Shown one piece after another: positions 1-10,499 of a stretch of DNA of 38,137 nucleotides (its first letter is position 1; every line of letters begins with the position of its first letter). Location of the stretch: positions 122,790-160,926 of the forward strand of contig JBBHKE010002619.1 in the NCBI GenBank assembly GCA_037447655.1, read 5' to 3'. This DNA comes from Zygnema cylindricum. Lineage: Eukaryota; Streptophyta; Zygnematophyceae; Zygnematales; Zygnemataceae. The position numbers were made by a program, and so were the translations under genes. The notes below the pieces were generated by a model. It did not search any database. It was not told where the DNA came from and saw nothing but the letters and a program-made list of their open reading frames with translations.

Positions 1-47
1 TGTTTTAATCTGTGGTAATTTTTCATTAGCTAGTTTTTTTTTTATGT

Positions 48-320
48 TTGTGCTGTTTTTTTCTTTTTCGACCGAAAAAAGGGATTTCGGTAATATATGG
101 GGATTGGATAGAGGAGGAAGAGTGGGAGGAGGACGATGAGGGGGAGGAGGAGAGAGAGGGAAGTGGGATGGGAGGGATTGCAAAGAGCGGGCAAAGTGGA
201 GGACAGGGAGGGGAGGGAGGAGGAGGGAGTGGGGGAAGGAAAGGGTTTAGTGGGAGTGGATATTCTAAAGGGGGGATTCCGAGTGGGGCAAGTCAACAGG
301 GAAGCATGGTTAGAAGTTAA
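48..320 (+). CDS. possible C-terminal exon, acidic and Gly-rich tail, unknown protein
   Basis: An open frame runs to a TAA at about 320. It encodes an acidic run (EEEEWEEDDEGEEE) followed by a Gly/Ser/Gln-rich tail ending near SGASQQGSMVRS. An acceptor-like AG precedes the purine-rich part (around 80 and 108), so this could be the last exon of a gene entering from the left edge. The purine-rich composition alone can give such a frame by chance, and the complementary strand is open here as well. I do not recognise the protein. It is listed because it is the only plausible coding stretch before 1965. Confidence 0.22.
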   Translation: MCCFFLFRPKKGISVIYGDWIEEEEWEEDDEGEEEREGSGMGGIAKSGQSGGQGGEGGGGSGGRKGFSGSGYSKGGIPSGASQQGSMVRS

Positions 321-402
321 GAAGGATAAAGGATTTTTTCTTTTTCTTTTTTTGTCGTGTTTGTATTTTTTTTTTGATCGATTACTTTTTAATGGTGTCT
401 AA

Positions 403-1849
403 TTTTGTGGAAAGCTTTTATTCGATTGTTATCCTCGAGTTATCTTTTTTTGTCATTTCTTTATACTGGTCAAAGGAAATCGTCGATAATTGAGTGGTTC
501 TTTCTTGTTCATGGGATGGTTTTTGGTTCCCCATTATGAGCTATAATATGCGATATAAGAGAAGTCTATATATACTATTATAATGATAACTATATTATAC
601 TATATATACAATCTTTGCACTTAAATATAGTCATATGGTGAAGTTAAGTGCTCAACTTCTTCGTCGGGCATTGTCTATTTTCTTTTTATATTTCTGACAT
701 TTTTTTCCGGTTCTATTTTGCGAGTTTAACTTGACAGTTTCATGTTCCCTCATTATTTTTGTTATAATGGTAATACTTTATATTGTGTAATGTCAGTAGT
801 ACCTCAGGTTCTCTCAGGTCCTGAGCTAAAAGCAAATGATTTAATGATTATTTAAACAAATTATGATAAGATTTGACTTTTTAGGCAAAATTTTGTGATT
901 TCTGAAGCACATTTGATCAGGATACATATGCACCTCTGGGACAAAACAATGTTGATAGTCTTTTTGTTGAGCAATACCATAAGCAATTTTTGTTTTTAAA
1001 CATTTTAACAGCAGGCGTAAGATTTACCTTTTAAAGGCTGTGAGAAAGGAATCTGGTAATTCACGTCTTCTCATGTCCCAGGTTTAGTTTGAACTACACT
1101 GATCTTTAAAAAGAATGTGGTATATTTGATTCAAAGTCTTTATCCACAATTTCTTCGCTATATCAAACAATTTCCACGATTTAGAGGGCTATTTGGTGAA
1201 GCATCTTCCCATAGGATGGACTAGTGGGATTGCATTCCTACTCTTTTCCAATTTTGCTTGTCGAACTTTCGCAGTTTTTCAACTTTTCGAAAATATTTAC
1301 AGAAATGATTTGAATTGGAATGGAATTGAAAAGGCATTTGGAAAGAAACAATAATCACATTCTGATATATATGTGCTAATAAACAATTCTTTGCTCTTCC
1401 ATAACTCTATTTTTACATCCATTTTGGTCAAAAATCGCCAATTACTTATTACAAACACAGCAATGACATTTAAATTTCCTTCTAACATAGAAAAGAATGC
1501 CATAAATTTTTTTCGGGAGCATTTTAAATGAATTTTATACAATTTTTATATCAACATCGTTTGAAAGATAGTTTAATGTCGTGACATCATAAAATGCCCA
1601 CAAAAACCCTCTACCCTCTACCCAACAATCCTGTATATTTCCCACATCCGAATTTGCTCTAAAACAGAAACCGAGAATAAATAGTGATACATGCCATTCT
1701 TTTAGCCGAAGAGAAAAACTAAAATTTTCTATCGACTACGATTACATTTAGGATTGCTTACATGGCAAAACCTTTCTCCTTTAGTGCTGACAAGTGCAAA
1801 AATAGAAGGAAAAAAATGGGAACCGGAACAGAAAAAGAAAAAACAAAAT
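403..1849. other. intergenic, no gene seen
   Basis: AT-rich sequence with only short open frames and no recognisable exon or RNA gene. It lies beyond the 3' end of the minus-strand oxidoreductase gene, whose 3' UTR should fall in its right-hand part. Confidence 0.5.
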
Positions 1850-1958
1850 TAGAAGAGAGAGAGACAGAAAGAGAGAGACACGGGCAGAGGGAAAGAGAGG
1901 GAGAGAGAGGGAGGGAGAGAGAGCGAGAGAAAGGGAGAGAGAGGGAGAGAGGGAGGAC
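1850..1958. repeat. GA-rich low-complexity tract
   Basis: Imperfect GAGAGA / GGGAGA purine run just downstream of the oxidoreductase stop codon (minus strand). It would be a CT-rich tract in the transcript's 3' UTR. The plus-strand open frame across it (RERERE-type) is a repeat artefact. Confidence 0.8.
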
Positions 1959-1964
1959 GTAGTT

Positions 1965-3201
1965 TTACAATACAGACAAATTTGCCTTTGCTGGGCCGTT
2001 TATAAGTCGACCAAAGGAGTCAAACTGGGATCCGTGGCAAGGGCAGTCGAAAGTAGAATCCATTGGATTCCACTTCACAATGCACTTCAAATGGGGACAC
2101 ACAGCTGTATACAAAAAAAAAATAACATGTCAAAAAAAGATGAAAGACGAAAAACAAAATATAAAACATAAACAACAAACGATAATCAATAAACGATAAA
2201 AGAACAAAACAAAAGCAAAAGCAAAAGTTGTTTGGTAAAGTATTAAGGTGTTATAAAACAATTTGAAAGGCTAGATGTGGTTACCCGATACCATACTGTG
2301 GTACGGAATACCATCCGTTCCGTACGTGAGAACCACTTATAGTGTTTCCAACTGTTTTTGTACATTTGAGATAGGATACGACTCCTATGACCCCCGAGTT
2401 ATTATTCTCTAATACAAATGATTATTGTTATTTAACTCATCGCTATATTGATCAAGATTTCAACTTTCATCTCCATAATCCTTTATTATTCTCTCATGCA
2501 TATGATGCTATACTTTCCATTTTCACCTCTGTAAGCGGCATTTTTTTCTTTCATGATTTCCTTATAAAATACTATTATTATCATTTAACTCACCACTATA
2601 TTGATGAAGGTTTCCATTTTTGTCTCTGTACGCGGCAATTTTTTTAAGTCCTTTTTGTACCACGGCACCACATTTTGGAGCCAAATCTTCGATGTCGACA
2701 GTATCGACTCCAGCTAATGGGACATTGTCCTTTAAACCCTGAGATTAAAACAAGAAAAAACAATCTTTTCAATATGGGAAAAATAGTTTTAATATGAGAA
2801 AAATAAGCTTTTCAATACGAGGAAAACAAGCTTTTTGATGTGAAAAAAACAATCTTTTCAATATGAAAAAAATAAGCTTTTTGATATAAGAAAAAACAGG
2901 ATTTTCAATACGAGAAAAACAAGCTTGTCGAAAAGAGAAAAACAGAAATTTCAATTCGAAAAAAAAAACTCATTGCAATATGATAAAAAACACGCTTTGC
3001 AATGAGGATTCCACCCCTTCTTCTTCTTCTTCTTTTTCTTCTTTTTCTATTTGACATTATTTAACTACGGTTTATGCTCCTTTTCTCCCCTCTGTTTCCA
3101 ATCCAAAAAAAACAAAATGCCTTGCTTTGAATACACAATGTAATCTGTTAAATTAGTGTCTATACGAAAAAATAGATGTGACTTTAGCCATAGCTGTTAT
3201 A

Positions 3202-3244
<43 letters not shown>

Positions 3245-3246
3245 AG

Positions 3247-3288
<42 letters not shown>

Positions 3289-6200
3289 GAAACAAAATAA
3301 AGTAGAATGTAGTGAAATATAACAGAATAAAAGATAAAATCCGATAAAACCTATATAGTGTGGACAGCTTCTGTCATCTTTTCTTTGAGAGTGGACATAG
3401 AGGAATGAGGGACTCTAGCGGGAGTATAAACATTCGCCCATCGAATAAAGTAAAATAAAACATAACAAAATATAATATTACAAAATAAAAGATAAAATCA
3501 AACCTGTATAGTGTGGACAACTTCTGTCAACTGATCTTGGAGAGTGGATTTAGAGGGAGGAGGGACTCTAGAGAGAGTACATATATCCATCCATGAAAAA
3601 TGAAAACAAAATAAAGTAAATAAAATATTACAAAATAAAAGATAAAATGAGATAAAGCCTATATAGTGTGGACAGCTTCTGTCAACTGTCCTTGGAGAGT
3701 GAACTTAAAAGGGAGGAGGGACTCCAGAGGGAGTATAAATATGCACCCATATATAATGAAAACAAAATAAACTAAAACAGAATAAAATAAAACACAAAAA
3801 GATATTACAAAATGAAAATAAAACGAAACAAACCTGTGTGGTGTGGACAGCTTCTGTCAACTGTCCTTGGAGAGTGGACATAGAGGGAGGAGGGACTCTA
3901 GAGGGACTATAAATATCCGCCCATGGATTTTTTTTCTCCATAATAAGGTCAGTAATGAGTATTCCTGCAATTGTACTTCCTGTCATTCCCTGGCCACTAT
4001 CACCTGCAATTGCCATAACAGAGAACATTACAGTATTAAAAATTTATAATTTCTTTAAATCATAAAGTAATTTTACCTTTTCTTTTTTTGCTTCACAGCT
4101 TAAACATTCCTTTCTTAAAAGATCATCGTTAAATTTCACTAATTGGATACATGACCATGATGATGATGATGATGATGATGCTTTAAGTAAACCGTAACAA
4201 GAAAGAAATTTACGTGGAAGAGAATTGTCTAGTATATAAGGCTTCGAGTAGTCCATAACAAAAAAGAAATTTCTTTGGAAAATAAGTGTTTAGTATGTAA
4301 GGCTTCGAGTGGATCAATACCAGTTGCAATGTATACATTGGACTTGGTTGGGCCTGGATCACGCCCATATAGGCCCAAGAAGTCAGTGGGCTTATATACC
4401 TGAGAAACCAGCATGGAAATAGACATTATGTTTTGTGTCAGTTCAAGAGAAAAAAGATTTACGACTTCACGTTTAACATTAAGAATTTTGACTTTAAGCA
4501 ATTAACATTGGACATTTAACGTTGAACAGTTGACATTCAACATTGGAAATTTTAGTATTGAACATATTAACATGGATCGCTTAAAATTGGACATTCAAAT
4601 ATTGAAATAGTATACATTAAGTATTAGACATTTGAAACGAAACCTTTGGCGTTGAGACATTGATTGTTGAACACTGAACCTTAAACAGTTCTAGATCTAC
4701 CATTTAAACGTAAACAAGAGTTGTACTAATACATTTGTAAGCTATTGAAAGTAGCGGCAGACGAAAACCTCATTTGAGCATCTAAGTACAGAAAAATTTG
4801 CTTCTCTGACAATTATATTTCGTTTTCTTATATAAAATATCCTTCAAGCTATGAAAGAATGAAAGCAAATTTTTGACATACACCCTTTCAATTATTATTT
4901 TTTTCCCCACAACACTATACTGCAAATGGATATCAACAGCTAAAAGATAAAAGAAAATCACAATCTTATTCTGCCCCGAGAATACCATGTGACTTTTTTT
5001 CGAACGAAATAACTGAAGAAGCTCATAATTATACAAAATCTTTCAGAAACTTACCATTCCTCTCCATTTGCAGTTCAAAAATATACATAATGTTACAACA
5101 ACTTACCATTCCACTCCATAGCAGTTCATAATTACACATAAATGTTACAAAAATTTAGCATTCCACTAGATTTGCAGTTAATAATTTTACAGAATCTTAC
5201 AGAAACTTAGCCGTCGACTCCATTTGCATAATGTTACAAAATGTTAACATTACACTCCATTTACAGTTCATTATTACACAATGGTATAAAATCTTACCAT
5301 CCACTCCATTTGCAGGTCATAATTATACATAAATGTTACAAAAACTTACCATTCCACTCCATTTGTAAATTATCTCTCCTGCCGCAGGCCATCGAGGTCT
5401 TGCCCAGTCTTCCAGTTTTTTGAAGGCGTCAGGATATTGTCCAGGAAGTATTCCTACAGGGTGGTCTTCTCCTCCCACAATGAGGACATCATAATCTTCC
5501 TTTTCTTCCACTCGAATATAGTGGTAAGGTGACGCAGTGTCCCACCAATTAGCCCTCCTGCAAAATGAAAGAAACTGTCGATAAATAAGGAGTTTCATAG
5601 TTGTTTTTAGCATTCACAAGATGAAGATTAGATCGGTAATCATAGAATCCAGGAAACTGAAGGAATTAAAAAGAAGAAAAGTGGACATGATACTCCAAAA
5701 GCTTTTTGTCTTGGATACACCTTGAATCGTTATTAGCTTTTATGGTTTTTTCGCGATTTAAATCAACTTTTTTCCTTGCACACGTCTCCAATTTTCATTT
5801 GACGACCCAAATCGAAAGGTAATAATCTTGCTTTCCTATCGAAACCGTCATATTAATAATCCCACAAGTATACTAAAAAAAAGAAAGAGTTACAAAAAAA
5901 CACATTAATACTTATACAAGGTGTAGATGCAATACAAGCTGTAGTTAACAGGATTTTAAGATGGTAAAAAATATTTTCTACTCTGATGTAATAGAAAATG
6001 TCCAAATAAAGAACTAGGGATTAGAACTCACTTGATATCACCACGATTCACTTTGAAGCCAGCAACATAGGATCGCTCCGGTTTTTGTCTCGCATGAACA
6101 AGTACATTATGATGAATAGGAGAGTTTGTTGCAAGTACAACTGCAGAAGCTGAAACTTGACCAATTCCATCTGCTGTAGTAACTGTCGTTCCGTCCAATT

Positions 6201-6402
6201 TATAAACAGGACTATCTTCATAAATCTTCCCTCCTCTCTTAACAAATGCTTGGGCAAGTCCATTTAGATACCTGCAAAAAACCGTAAAAAAAGCAGAAAA
6301 AAAACCACATTTGCATCAATAAGGCCACAACAGACATTTTTCTTGCTTCCACATAAAATATCAGAATTTATTTTAACTGATGGTAACAAAACTAGATAAA
6401 GG

Positions 6403-6449
<47 letters not shown>

Positions 6450-9400
6450 TTCAGCATTGTATTTTAAGAAAACGAAAAAACACAATGCTATATTCTTAGT
6501 TTTAACGCATCGTTGACTTTGGAAAAAAACTAAAAAAAGGGAGTTCCAAAAAACAAAGTTTGCTTTTCTTACAAGAGAGGGTGAAATTCTCCAGAATCTG
6601 GGAATCTGATTGCTTGGTTTATGCTCCCCCATGCTGGATCTCCACCGAGGTCAACCACCGAAATATTCTTAAACCCCGCTCGTTTACTAGCGTCAAATTC
6701 CTGTTTTACAAAATTTAAAGTTAATTGGATTTCTGTTAGCATTTGCAATGTGCGGAATCAATGTCAATGTCAATGTCAGTTCGTATCTACAGTAGTGTGT
6801 TTAAGTTTGGTAGCGCGTCACGCCGCGCATTTTGTTTTATTTTGTCGTTGGTACTTTTTCGTCTCTTTCTCTTTTTTTTTTACGTTTCTCTTTCTGCGAG
6901 TTAAGATTTCTGTACAGTCTGAGTGAAGTGCTAGCAAGATTTAATCCGATTTATTAGCTCTATCTTAAATCTCAATGAAGTGTTAATTTTTTTTAACAAA
7001 TTTGCTAATTCTGTGCACAAAATGTATAGCTTAAATATTTTTGATTCAATGAAGTAAATGAAAGCTATAGGATAATAGCTGAAAGTCCAACTGGCCGATG
7101 AGGTCTCAAATACACTACCAAAAAAGGGGCTTAACATGTTATTCAATCACGTGGAAACTTTTGATGACTATGAAAAGTTTCCATTACCGCTTCCATAAAC
7201 AGAAAGCTTATTCGACAAAAACATTGGTGTTGATAGTGGTTATTGAAAAGAATTACATATAAAACATTAAAAAACATTACAAGTAATTTTTTTTTAAACC
7301 AGCACTCACCATCTGAAGCTTTTGGAGGTTGGCCTTATTGTCTTCAGTGGGAAAAAGGAATCCATCGAGTCGTCTGAAGTTACACTCAATATTTTCTTCA
7401 CGCACCACATTCTCAATCCAGTCGATAGCCTTCCTGTGACTTTCACCAACAAGAGAAGTCTTTTCTTTTCCAAAATGTTTCTCCAATTCGAAATAATAAT
7501 CATCGTTCCAAGGCATCAAGTGAGCAGTCGTCTTGCCGGTTTGTCCATGGCCTACATTTACGAAAGTAAACAGTTTTTCATAAACATTTGGGTTGAAATA
7601 CAATATAAGAGAAAAACACGTTCAAAATATTTAGATCGTAATATAGTGAAGAGCTTCGATACAAATATAATATGCTCAGACTAATCGAATGATAACTGCA
7701 TCAAGACGAATAAAAAGCTTTCTAATATCCACATCAGCAATTATTACATATTTCATAATGGTCCAAATGCAGGATTGGCACGTATTTTCTAAAGAAAAAA
7801 AAGAAAAAAAGAAAGGGGGTGATTTTAACACATTCTTTCATGAAACAGTCATAAAAGGCTTTTATTTAGCTATTCCAACCGTTGACTGCCAATGTTCCAT
7901 AAAATAGTATTCTCCAAAGAAAATAAAATGAATTGGATCCTGAGGTTAGGATGATTGTTGAAGAATTACGTGACGGCTAATTGGGATGTTGAAATTGTAG
8001 AATATTTAAAAAAGTTTAAGGGTGGCAAAAGACAGAAGATAAGGAAAAGTTTAAGAAAAAGACGAGAGAGTTTGGATTCGGATGATTTGATTATGGATCG
8101 AAAGTGCTCTTTTGGGACAAGAGTTGAAAACAGAAATACCTATACATTTTTTTTAGAGAACCACCAAAAAATTCCCTGCTTTGACCAATTTGTAAGCGAT
8201 TTTGGAGCCCTTTAAAAGCCCTTTTTATACAAGAGTAAAAAGTGATAAAGAAGTGACAAATACCTATGCATTTTGATTCAAGAAGTACCACTGACTTCCC
8301 TGCTTTAATCAAATTGTAAGCGATACTGATCCCGGCTATACCGCCTCCGACTACGACGACATCTGCTGTAATTTCCTCTTCAAGTTTGGGATATTGGATT
8401 CGGAGGTCCTGCTGGTCCCATACTGTAGGGCGGAGGCCGGGAGTCTTCTCTGCAAACTGAAATCCAGCTTCGTTGCTGATCTGCTCGGAAGGCGTCACCC
8501 TATGGATACACAAAACCAGCAGTAAAAGGTAAACGAAGGTGAGATTCTCAAGAAAATGAAAGTGAAGACGAAGATGAAGTTGTAAATGAAAATGGGATTT
8601 TTGTTAGGACAATGGAAATGAAAATGAAATTCGTCACGAAAATGAGAATGAAAATGAAAATAAGAATAAAAATGAAGTTGAGAATGAAATTTCTGAAGAG
8701 AACAGATGTCATAACGTCAGGTCACGTCACATTATCAGGTTGCGTCAGGTTGCCAGGCGACGTGCTATAGGTACTCGAAACCATATAAGGAATATCACAC
8801 AAGGATGAGATTCCCAAGAAAATGAAAGTGAAGATGAAGCTGGAAGTTAGTATGAGAATGAAAATGAAAATGAAGATGAAGTTTAAAAACCTGGTCCCCG
8901 GGAGACATGCCATCGATACATGCTTTGGATACAGAAAACCTGTGTAAAGATGAATTTTCTTAAGAATGAAAATGAAATTGATTTTTTTGTAAGAGTAAAC
9001 AAAAAAGATATTTCTCAAGGAAATGAAATATGAATGAAAATTGGAAAGAGAATGAAAATTGAATTTTTCAAGAAAATGAAATTGAAATTAAAATTTGTCA
9101 ATGATAAAACAGCATAGTCCAAAGTGAAAGTACATAAAGATGAGATTCTTAAGAAAACGAAAGCGAATATGGAGATGAAGATGCAATTGAAAATGAGAAT
9201 AAGAATGAAAAATGAAATTTATAAAAGTGCGAGAACAAAAATGGAATTTGTCAAGAAGTAATGAAAATCAAGATGATGTTTGTCAAGAAAATGAAATGGT
9301 TTTTTTTTTTTTTAAGAAAATGAAAATAAAGATTCTCAAAAAATTGAAAATGAAACTGAAATTTCGCCAAATTTTTTGATGCTGTGAAGACATTTTGTAT

Positions 9401-9784
9401 CATGCATTGCATCAGATGAGTGAGTGATTAACTGATTTCAAGCTAAAGACCATATTTTTATTTCAGTATTCACGCTATTATTTATCATTTGTAAACCCCC
9501 TTATTACTTACAACAACAAAATATCCATCACCAAAAGAAAACGCAGCAAGTGACAAGGTCCATTCGCCAAAAAAAAAAAAAAAAATTGCATTACATTGTA
9601 GAGAATTGTAATCCGTAAACTTGTTCCTTGTCTCTAAACGACTTTAATAATAGTATAAAAAATGCTGAAAAAAATAATAATGGAAAGCAAATGTCGTCTA
9701 TCACCTTGGCAAGCAGAAATTGAATGGAAAGAAGCAACGTGAGAAAGTCGTTTGTATCCTCTGAACCACAGTAGTCTCGCTCAT
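1965..9784 (-). CDS. FAD-dependent oxidoreductase with C-terminal Rieske domain, YhfW-like, mitochondrial leader likely
   Basis: Ten exons join in phase at GT-AG borders: 9784-9705, 8499-8264, 7551-7310, 6700-6573, 6271-6032, 5557-5350, 4399-4321, 4003-3834, 2738-2594, 2104-1965 (1668 nt, 555 residues, TAA stop). The DAO-type flavin fold shows VVVVGGGIAG at about 74-83, the ribose-binding Glu 101 after VVLL, GHGQTGKTTAHL from 106, and the late flavin motif GDSGQGMTGSTIAG at 405-418. A Rieske [2Fe-2S] site follows: C512-P-H514 and C530-P-C-H533. This order matches bacterial YhfW-type proteins, whose substrate is unknown; amine or amino-acid oxidation is only a family-level guess. Residues 1-27 (MSETTVVQRIQTTFSRCFF...) are Arg/Ser/Phe-rich with one acidic residue, like a mitochondrial presequence; exon 1 was chosen because its phase fits exon 2 exactly. 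Several introns carry tandem copies of the neighbouring exon junctions. The gene is divergent from eIF2A. Confidence 0.9.
2399..2600. repeat. partial tandem copies of the exon 9 3' junction (oxidoreductase intron 9)
   Basis: The real exon 9 end (plus-strand motif TTTAACTCACCACTATATTG at about 2584) is echoed at about 2435 as TTTAACTCATCGCTATATTG. The exon segment read as TCTCTGTACGCGGCAATTTT (from about 2624) recurs at about 2527 as CCTCTGTAAGCGGCATTTTT. The flank TTATTATTCTCT appears at about 2399 and 2485. There are therefore two or three decayed copies of the exon tail and donor region inside the intron. Confidence 0.75.
3203..3287. repeat. poly(A) tracts in oxidoreductase intron 9
   Basis: Two long A runs separated by CAGGGTT. 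On the gene's strand they are poly(T), inside the intron between exons 9 and 8. The length is likely unstable and may be assembly-limited. Confidence 0.9.
3348..3930. repeat. four-copy tandem array of the exon 8 tail and donor (oxidoreductase)
   Basis: The exon 8 tail (about 3834-3930, encoding WADIYSPSRVPPPS...LTEAVHTTQ on the minus strand) is repeated at about 3658-3750, 3503-3590 and 3348-3440, each followed by similar AAAATAAAA-rich sequence; spacing is about 155-178 bp. The shared core on the plus strand is GTGTGGACAGCTTCTGTCA then GAGAGTGGACAT and GGAGGGACTCTAGAG. Copy 2 has an in-frame stop and a shift. Copy 3 keeps an open frame (RVPPPSKSTLQDQLTEVVHTIQ-like) and a GT donor. Copy 4 ends in a stop. 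Confidence 0.92.
4120..4320. repeat. tandem duplication next to the exon 7 donor, plus a TGA trinucleotide run
   Basis: A unit of about 60 bp (AACAAGAAAGAAATTT ... TAAGGCTTCGAGT) occurs at about 4196-4250 and 4256-4313. The second copy abuts the exon 7 donor at 4320/4319, and the phrase CTTTAAGTAAACCGTAACAAG before it suggests a third decayed unit. An imperfect (TGA)n run lies at about 4158-4181. Confidence 0.7.
4470..4690. repeat. ACATTGAACATT-type minisatellite, intron 6
   Basis: Short degenerate units such as AACATTGGACATT, GAACAGTTGACATTC and ATTGAACATATTAACAT recur for about 200 bp just before exon 7 of the oxidoreductase (minus-strand sense). No coding frame is seen. Confidence 0.7.
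5044..5365. repeat. splice-donor ladder: about seven tandem copies of the exon 6 end
   Basis: The real exon 6 terminus and donor (plus strand CTTACCATTCCACTCCATTTG at about 5345, read on the minus strand as GGAGTGGAATG then GTAAG) is repeated with about 40-50 bp spacing near 5051, 5101, 5152, 5204, 5243 and 5293. Copies near 5051, 5101 and 5293 keep GGTAAG exactly; 5152, 5204 and 5243 have lost it. Spacers share TTCATAATTACACATAAATGTTACAAAA. This is intron 6 of the oxidoreductase gene. Confidence 0.92.
6411..6446. repeat. (TA)n microsatellite, intron 4
   Basis: An uninterrupted AT dinucleotide run in the oxidoreductase intron between exons 4 and 5. Confidence 0.95.
8530..9380. repeat. GAAAATGAAAATGAAG array with copies of the exon 2 acceptor region (intron 1)
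   Basis: The phrase GATGAGATTC(T/C)(C/T)AAGAAAATGAAAGTGAAGATGAAG recurs at about 8540, 8803 and 9137, embedded in AATGAAAATGA repeats. Between units, sequences like the real acceptor and exon start recur: on the minus strand, GTATCCATAG then GGTGACGCC is real (8510-8491), GTATCCAAAGCATG lies at about 8932-8919, and GTACCTATAGCACGTCGCC lies at about 8775-8757. These look like decayed duplicates of the exon 2 acceptor. Confidence 0.7.
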
Positions 9785-9790
9785 TTTATA
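9784..9790 (-). promoter_or_regulatory. TATAAAA motif at the oxidoreductase start codon
   Basis: On the minus strand TATAAAATGAGC places a TATA-like box directly overlapping the ATG used for exon 1. If it acted as a TATA box, transcription would start inside or after the codon, so either it is not used or the true start lies elsewhere. The phase match of exon 1 to exon 2 still favours this ATG. Confidence 0.3.
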
Positions 9791-10499
9791 CCTTTGCAAA
9801 CTTTGCTAAACCTGGGGCTGGCAGATGTATCTTTGCTAATTTTCCGAAGCAAAGAAACAAAAGCTTTGGAGTAAAAACAATTCAAATTTCATAGCCTACA
9901 AATCTGTATTTGCCAAACAGGCAGGGAACAGGTTAGACGCCGATCTGGAGTTTCTTCAACTGTACGAAAAGAAAAGAAGCTAGTGGCACAATTGTCGGGA
10001 AATTAAGCAAGCGTGCGAAGGTTTGCTGACAATTGGCCGAATATAACTGCACCGAGTCAAAACAGAGCTGACGTGTTAGTATCGAGACCGAGAATTGGTG
10101 GACTGAGGAGCCCTCCAAGCGTGCGAAACATTTTTTGACATTTGGCTAGGTGCATCAGCAATTTGGTTCGACAATCAGACTGGTCCACATGGTAATTAAC
10201 AAATCATACACGATACCAGAACAGAAGAAGGCGGCGATCAGGAGGCATACACGTCAAATCTCTGCATGCATTTGCATGCAAGGTACAATAATATGCGAAC
10301 AAATAATTCGTTTCATCACAAGAGAGTACGGAAATTATAGTCACAGTACTGTCAGTCGTGTCCGGTATCCACTTAAATGATCATAAGCTACAGTACGTCA
10401 TGCTTGTACAGTATGACGGCCGTCGTAACACGCTAGACGGCGTTACCGTCTATCTTAAAATATTGGTCAGCGTCCATTCTTAAAGCTGACCGCTGATCA
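9791..10499. other. upstream region of the oxidoreductase gene, no gene seen
   Basis: Contains two similar phrases (CAAGCGTGCGAA at about 10008 and 10118) and small hairpins near 10434-10490 (AGACGG/CCGTCT and GGTCAGC/GCTGACC). No supported exon. It presumably holds the promoter of the oxidoreductase. Confidence 0.4.

Noticed and set aside
5044-5365. CRISPR-like regularly spaced repeats
   Set aside because: Repeats and spacers are both repeated, the locus is a spliced eukaryotic gene, and the unit equals the exon 6 end.
7955-8215. 86-codon plus-strand frame opposite oxidoreductase intron 2
   Set aside because: Short, Lys-rich, no splice or family support, and antisense to an intron of a well-supported gene.
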